Below, in pieces: positions 59,429-64,000 of a DNA stretch of 64,000 nucleotides. A model generated the notes under the pieces. It was not told the DNA's origin, did no database searches, and saw nothing but the letters and a program-made list of their open reading frames with translations. Position numbers and translations under genes: made by a program. The first letter of the stretch is position 1; each line of letters starts with the position of its first letter. The DNA is from Prochlorococcus sp. AG-436-C13 (GTDB lineage: Bacteria; Cyanobacteriota; Cyanobacteriia; PCC-6307; Cyanobiaceae): the NCBI GenBank assembly GCA_003212695.1, contig QCPC01000002.1, forward strand, positions 1 through 64,000, read 5' to 3'.

Positions 59429-60553
59429 CCTCCTGACCGGATTGCCCTGCAATTCTTCATTGGTATTACTTAAAAGACTTGGTATGTCTAGACTATAGGG
59501 ACATCGAGGCAAGCAATCTCCGCATTTTATACATGCACTACCGTTCTTTTTCTCCCACCAATGACCTGCCTGACCAATTAGATTATATCTTTCTTTTGCA
59601 AATGTTTTTAAGTCTAGCCCAATAGCGAGATTTCGTAGGCGTAGAATTTCAGGGATTGGTATTTCCTCAGGACATGGCAAGCATTTTTTGCATTGTCCAC
59701 AAAATGTTTCACCTAATCGACTTTTCATTCTATTAAACATATTTTCAATGGCTCTTTTCTCTATTCCTTTTAGCGGATCATTAGAATTAATAAGCTTTTT
59801 TGCAAGGGAAAAATCTTCAATTTTGTGAGCACCAAGAGTAAGAGTACTAATACCCTGTCCTAAAAGAAATCTATAAGCTAGTTCAAGTGGCAATATGGGA
59901 TAACAGTCTTCAATAAGTGTTGTACTTGGGAGGTGTAAATGACCTCCTTTGTCTGCAGGTGAAATAGCCATAACTCCCATGCCTTCTGTTAAAGCTTTCA
60001 GAGCAAGGGGCATTCGACTTTGGTCTAATAAATGCAGGTGAAGACTGCAAAACTGAAACTGACGGCTGTTAATTGCTTCTTCAATTAAATTTAAAGACCC
60101 ATGAGAAGTGAAACCTACCTGTCCAACTAGCTCCTCATTTTTGGCCCATTTAAGTAATTTAGCCCCTTCACCTTTTAGGGCCCAGTCCAAATGTTTAGGT
60201 AAATTGAGTCCATGGATTGCCAGATTATGAATCTTTTGAATACCTAACCTCTTTAAAATTCCTTTTATTTGCGTTTTACCATCTGAAATTCCAATTTCTG
60301 GCAAAATTTTACTTGTGATTATCCAATTGCCCTCAGGTTTAATTCCATCTGCCTTAAGTTTTTTTAAGGATTCGCCTAAAAAAAATTCAGCAGGTCCATA
60401 TGCTGGAGCTGTCTCTATATGATTAATTCCTGCCAAACAAGCTTCTTTAGCAACCAAATACATTTGCTCTATTGATTCAATTGCTCTCATAGTCCCTAAG
60501 GTGAAGAGGCTAATCTCAGGTCCTATACCAAATCGATTACGTTTAGCTTTCAT
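59417..60553 (-). CDS. Aldo/keto reductase with C-terminal Fe-S ferredoxin-like motifs
   Basis: AGINHIETAPAYGPAEFFLGESLKKL; CGQCKKCLPC and CIKCGDCLPRCPY. Confidence 0.88.
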   Translation of the reverse strand: MKAKRNRFGIGPEISLFTLGTMRAIESIEQMYLVAKEACLAGINHIETAPAYGPAEFFLGESLKKLKADGIKPEGNWIITSKILPEIGISDGKTQIKGILKRLGIQKIHNLAIHGLNLPKHLDWALKGEGAKLLKWAKNEELVGQVGFTSHGSLNLIEEAINSRQFQFCSLHLHLLDQSRMPLALKALTEGMGVMAISPADKGGHLHLPSTTLIEDCYPILPLELAYRFLLGQGISTLTLGAHKIEDFSLAKKLINSNDPLKGIEKRAIENMFNRMKSRLGETFCGQCKKCLPCPEEIPIPEILRLRNLAIGLDLKTFAKERYNLIGQAGHWWEKKNGSACIKCGDCLPRCPYSLDIPSLLSNTNEELQGNPVRRLWR

Positions 60554-60655
60554 TCAACTGGGATTTGAGTTTCTTTCATCTGGCATCTGGAGAGTTTTTT
60601 TGTTAGAACTTTTCTTTGATTATGACTAAGTATTTTTTGTTTTGTTCTTTTTAAA

Positions 60656-61321
60656 ATGTTTACAGGTCTAATTCAATCAGTAGGGACAATTCATCTCCAT
60701 GGTAAAGGAGTTTTGATAGAATCTCATTCTTCTTTTTTACCATTAGTTCTTGGAGAGAGTATTTCTGTAGATGGTGTTTGCTTAACGGTTTCTGGGTTGC
60801 GAGATAATTCTTTCTTTGCAGATATAAGCGAAGAAACTCTAAAAAGGACTACTCTTGGAGAAAAGTCTAAGAAGCAAGGATTTGTAAATTTAGAAAAAGC
60901 ATTGAGGCTCTCAGACCGACTTGGAGGACATTTAGTGAGTGGACATGTTGATGGTGTAGGTAAGGTTGTTAATTTAAAGTCTTTGTCAAACTCCTGGGAT
61001 TTAGAAATTGCTTGGGAGGAGAGTATATTTTCAAAATATATATGCGATAAAGCAAGTATTGCTATTAACGGTGTAAGCCTTACTGTTTCTGAAAAAAAAC
61101 AAAAAGGTGATGTTTTTAAAATTGCTGTAATTCCCCACACTTGGTCAAATACTTCATTGCAATATTTAAAAGAAGGGGAGATTGTAAATCTTGAAGCCGA
61201 TCTTATGGCTAAATATGCAGAAAGCCTATTGAAATATGACTTTGTAGGCTTTAAACAACGAGAAGCACCTAAGGAGTCTTCTGATTTGTCCGATGATTGG
61301 TTAATAAAAAATGGTTATTGA
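60656..61321 (+). CDS. ribE: Riboflavin synthase alpha subunit
   Basis: MFTGLIQSVGTI; SVDGVCLTVSGL; GGHLVSGHVDGVG. Confidence 0.96.
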   Translation: MFTGLIQSVGTIHLHGKGVLIESHSSFLPLVLGESISVDGVCLTVSGLRDNSFFADISEETLKRTTLGEKSKKQGFVNLEKALRLSDRLGGHLVSGHVDGVGKVVNLKSLSNSWDLEIAWEESIFSKYICDKASIAINGVSLTVSEKKQKGDVFKIAVIPHTWSNTSLQYLKEGEIVNLEADLMAKYAESLLKYDFVGFKQREAPKESSDLSDDWLIKNGY

Positions 61322-61370
61322 TAATATTTTAATTGTCCAAGCAAGATGTCTAATAACGCAAATCTTATAT

Positions 61371-61745
61371 TTATTTGATTTCTAGAGTTTTTCCACCTAG
61401 AGGAAGTAAACATATGGCTCCAGAATCTTTCCTTACATCAATTCTAAATTCCTGGCCTGGTTCTAGGCCAAGTTTTTTTGTATAGGCATGACCTATTAGA
61501 AGATTCCCATTCCCATGCACCTTGGTACGGAATTCTGCTTGCCGACCTCGTGAAGATCTATTACCAGGCCTCCCAGGTCCATTAGAGCGAAGCTTGTATC
61601 CTTTTGCTTGGACCAATGCTCGGTAGAAGCTTTTACGTAAAACCCTACCGCTTGGACCTACATAACCGCAGCCTCTTGCGATTTCATCCTCAGAACATTT
61701 GCTCAGTGATCTGGCTTTGTTGAGTAATTCTTGACCTACCAGCAT
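61371..61745 (-). CDS. AbrB-like cyanobacterial transcriptional regulator
   Basis: SRGRQAEFRTKVHGNGNLLIGHAYTKKLGLEPGQEFRIDV. Confidence 0.87.
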   Translation of the reverse strand: MLVGQELLNKARSLSKCSEDEIARGCGYVGPSGRVLRKSFYRALVQAKGYKLRSNGPGRPGNRSSRGRQAEFRTKVHGNGNLLIGHAYTKKLGLEPGQEFRIDVRKDSGAICLLPLGGKTLEIK

Positions 61746-61842
61746 GTAATAGTTCTATTAGTTTCTATTAATTCTGACGAATAACTGCAATTGTGGCAAT
61801 AAACCTCTTTAAATTAATTTGTTTATTATCAAGAATTAAAGA

Positions 61843-62445
61843 TTAAAGAAGATAGAGAATGATGAATAAAACCACCCATATCCCATCAACAAAATGCCAA
61901 TAGAGTTCTGCTGCCTCAAAAGGGAACCTATTGGTTTTTGTAATTCGTCCACCTGGAGAACGTGATTGCCACCAAATAATTAAAATCATTATTGCCCCTA
62001 AAGTCACATGAAGCCCATGGAAGCCTGTTAAGGCGTAAAAAGTGCTTGCATAGAGGTTGTCGGTTAGTCCAAATGGGAGGGTAAAATATTCGAACATTTG
62101 ACTTATCAGGAATGCCACTCCAAGTCCTGCCGTAATAAGTAGCCAGTATTGACATTTCTTCGAGTTATTTTCTTCTAAATATTTGCCTGCCTTGTGAAAC
62201 GTTGCACTACTAACTAACAATAAAATAGTATTTAAAGTTGGAAGGGGAAGTTCTAGTTCATAAATAGCGTCTGGAAGCAAAGGATTAACTGCTTTGAAAG
62301 TTAGATACGCTGCAAAAAATCCAGCGAAAGTCATTCCATCTGCAATAAGAAAAGTTATAAGACCAAATAATCTATGATCCGCATGCTCCTCTTTGCTTGA
62401 TATAACCTCATTCGACTTTTTATTTAGAGGGGAAACTGTTGTCAT
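61843..62445 (-). CDS. ctaE: Cytochrome c oxidase subunit III
   Basis: GLITFLIADGMTFAGFFAAYLTFK; ALTGFHGLHVTLGAIMILIIWW; HFVDGIWVVLFIILYLL. Confidence 0.95.
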   Translation of the reverse strand: MTTVSPLNKKSNEVISSKEEHADHRLFGLITFLIADGMTFAGFFAAYLTFKAVNPLLPDAIYELELPLPTLNTILLLVSSATFHKAGKYLEENNSKKCQYWLLITAGLGVAFLISQMFEYFTLPFGLTDNLYASTFYALTGFHGLHVTLGAIMILIIWWQSRSPGGRITKTNRFPFEAAELYWHFVDGIWVVLFIILYLL

Positions 62446-62450
62446 TACAA

Positions 62451-64000
62451 TTAATTCTCAAGGATGGAATCTGGAGAGTTCTTGGTTTCTTGCTTCTTTC
62501 CATAACCATATGGCTCAGTAACAAGAGGAGCTTCCCCAATCCAGTTTTCAACTGGTGGTGGTGAGCTGGTTAACCATTCTGGTGTTAATGCTTTCCATGG
62601 ATTATCTCCAGACTCTTTCCCTTTAAAAGTGCTATAGAAAATATTCCAAAGGAAAGGGAGAGTGCTTAGGGCCATTAGTAGGGCTCCAAAACTACTTATT
62701 TGATTTACAAAAGTAAATTGAGGGTCATATTCTGCTACTCGTCTAGGCATTCCATTAAGACCTAACCAATGTTGTGGTGCAAAACATAGATTAAAGCCAA
62801 TGAAGGTTATTGCGAAATGAATTCTGCCAATAGTTTCGTTAAGCATTTTGCCTGTGAACTTTGGATACCAGTGATAAATGGAAGAGAAAATCACAAAAAC
62901 AGACCCCCCATAGACTATGTAATGGAAGTGTGCAACTACAAAGTAGGTATCATGAACGTGAACATCAAAAGGAACTTGTGCTAAAGCAACTCCAGTAATT
63001 CCACCTAATACAAAATTAACTATAAATCCACAAGAAAATAGAATAGCGCTATTTAAAGAAATACGACCTCCCCAAAGAGTAGCAACCCAGTTAAAAAACT
63101 TTATTCCTGTTGGCACTGCAATGAATGCCGTGGCAATTGTGAAAAATAATCTCATCCATGGTGGTGTGCCACTAGTAAACATATGGTGAGCCCAAACAAC
63201 AAGTCCTAAAATTACTATTGCCATTATTGAGTAGACCATCGTTGAGTAACCAAAAAGTGGCTTTCTACAATGAACAGGTAGAATTTCGCTTACTAGGCCA
63301 AATGCTGGTAGAACCATTATATAAACAGCTGGATGAGAATAAAACCAGAAAAGGTGCTGATAAACAATTACATTTCCACCAAGGCTCGGATTGAAAAAAC
63401 CCGTATGAGCAACAATATCGAAACTTAAAAGTATTAGTGTACCTGCCAAAACAGGAGTTGATAGGACTACTAATATGCTTGTTCCTAGCATTGCCCAGCA
63501 ATACATAGGCAACTGCATTAATTTTAGCCCTGGTCTGCGAAGCTTGAGAATAGTTGCTATGAAATTAATACCGCCAAATATAGAGCTTCCTCCTAATAAG
63601 AGAACACTTATTATCCAAACAATTTGACCTGCTGCTGGAGTTGTAATGCTTAGAGGCGGATAGGCTGTCCAGCCTGATTGAGCTGCACCATTTATAAAAT
63701 AACTCGAAATTAACATTAAGCCTGCTGGAGGAATTAGCCAGAATGCCACTGCATTTAGGCGCGGGAATGCCATATCACGAGCACCAACATAAAAAGGGAT
63801 CAGATAATTTCCAAAAGCCCCGTTTACGACTGGAACAATCCATAGGAAAATCATTATTGTTCCATGCAATGTTAGGACTTGGTTGTAGACGTCTCTTGCC
63901 ATGAAATCGGACATTGGACTTGTTAGTTCTATCCGTATAGCTCCAGCTAGTAATCCACCAATTAAGTAAAAAATAAAACCGCAAATCAAATATTGAAGGC
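62451..64000 (-). CDS. ctaD: Cytochrome c oxidase subunit I (N-terminus beyond window edge)
   Basis: LTLHGTIMIFLWIVPVVNGAFGNYLIPFYVGARDMAFPRLNA; HLFWFYSHPAVYIMVLPAFG. Frame stays open to the end (QYLICGF...). Confidence 0.97.
   Translation of the reverse strand, partial: LQYLICGFIFYLIGGLLAGAIRIELTSPMSDFMARDVYNQVLTLHGTIMIFLWIVPVVNGAFGNYLIPFYVGARDMAFPRLNAVAFWLIPPAGLMLISSYFINGAAQSGWTAYPPLSITTPAAGQIVWIISVLLLGGSSIFGGINFIATILKLRRPGLKLMQLPMYCWAMLGTSILVVLSTPVLAGTLILLSFDIVAHTGFFNPSLGGNVIVYQHLFWFYSHPAVYIMVLPAFGLVSEILPVHCRKPLFGYSTMVYSIMAIVILGLVVWAHHMFTSGTPPWMRLFFTIATAFIAVPTGIKFFNWVATLWGGRISLNSAILFSCGFIVNFVLGGITGVALAQVPFDVHVHDTYFVVAHFHYIVYGGSVFVIFSSIYHWYPKFTGKMLNETIGRIHFAITFIGFNLCFAPQHWLGLNGMPRRVAEYDPQFTFVNQISSFGALLMALSTLPFLWNIFYSTFKGKESGDNPWKALTPEWLTSSPPPVENWIGEAPLVTEPYGYGKKQETKNSPDSILEN

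Overview
Gene-dense, low-GC window from a marine picocyanobacterium, most likely Prochlorococcus. The evidence is chlG, pipX/pipY, sepF, ndhB, cobI, cobT, AbrB-like and ctaD/ctaE homologs in compact operons. Most of the window is conserved housekeeping core. Accessory or poorly described DNA falls in four places. (1) ~1-2.9 kb: TPR gene end, a three-repeat Cys-containing secreted protein, and an integrase remnant beside tRNA-Thr/tRNA-Tyr. (2) ~18.0-24.0 kb: tandem DUF805 genes, a TPR gene with a 306-bp internal duplication that is coupled to a small leader-like protein, and a serine-recombinase gene heading a tightly coupled operon of nine very small ORFs. (3) ~30.5-32 kb: a membrane-anchored protein with two SAP/Rho_N-like motifs and two tiny ORFs. 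(4) ~36.5-37.4 kb: a probable type II glutamine riboswitch (downstream-peptide motif) preceded by a perfect NtcA-type palindrome and followed by an ORF missing from the supplied track (56 aa, three LTYRG/LTYRR repeats, DUF4278-like). Items 2 and 4 are the best candidates for undescribed biology. All family calls are by eye from protein sequence; no search was run.
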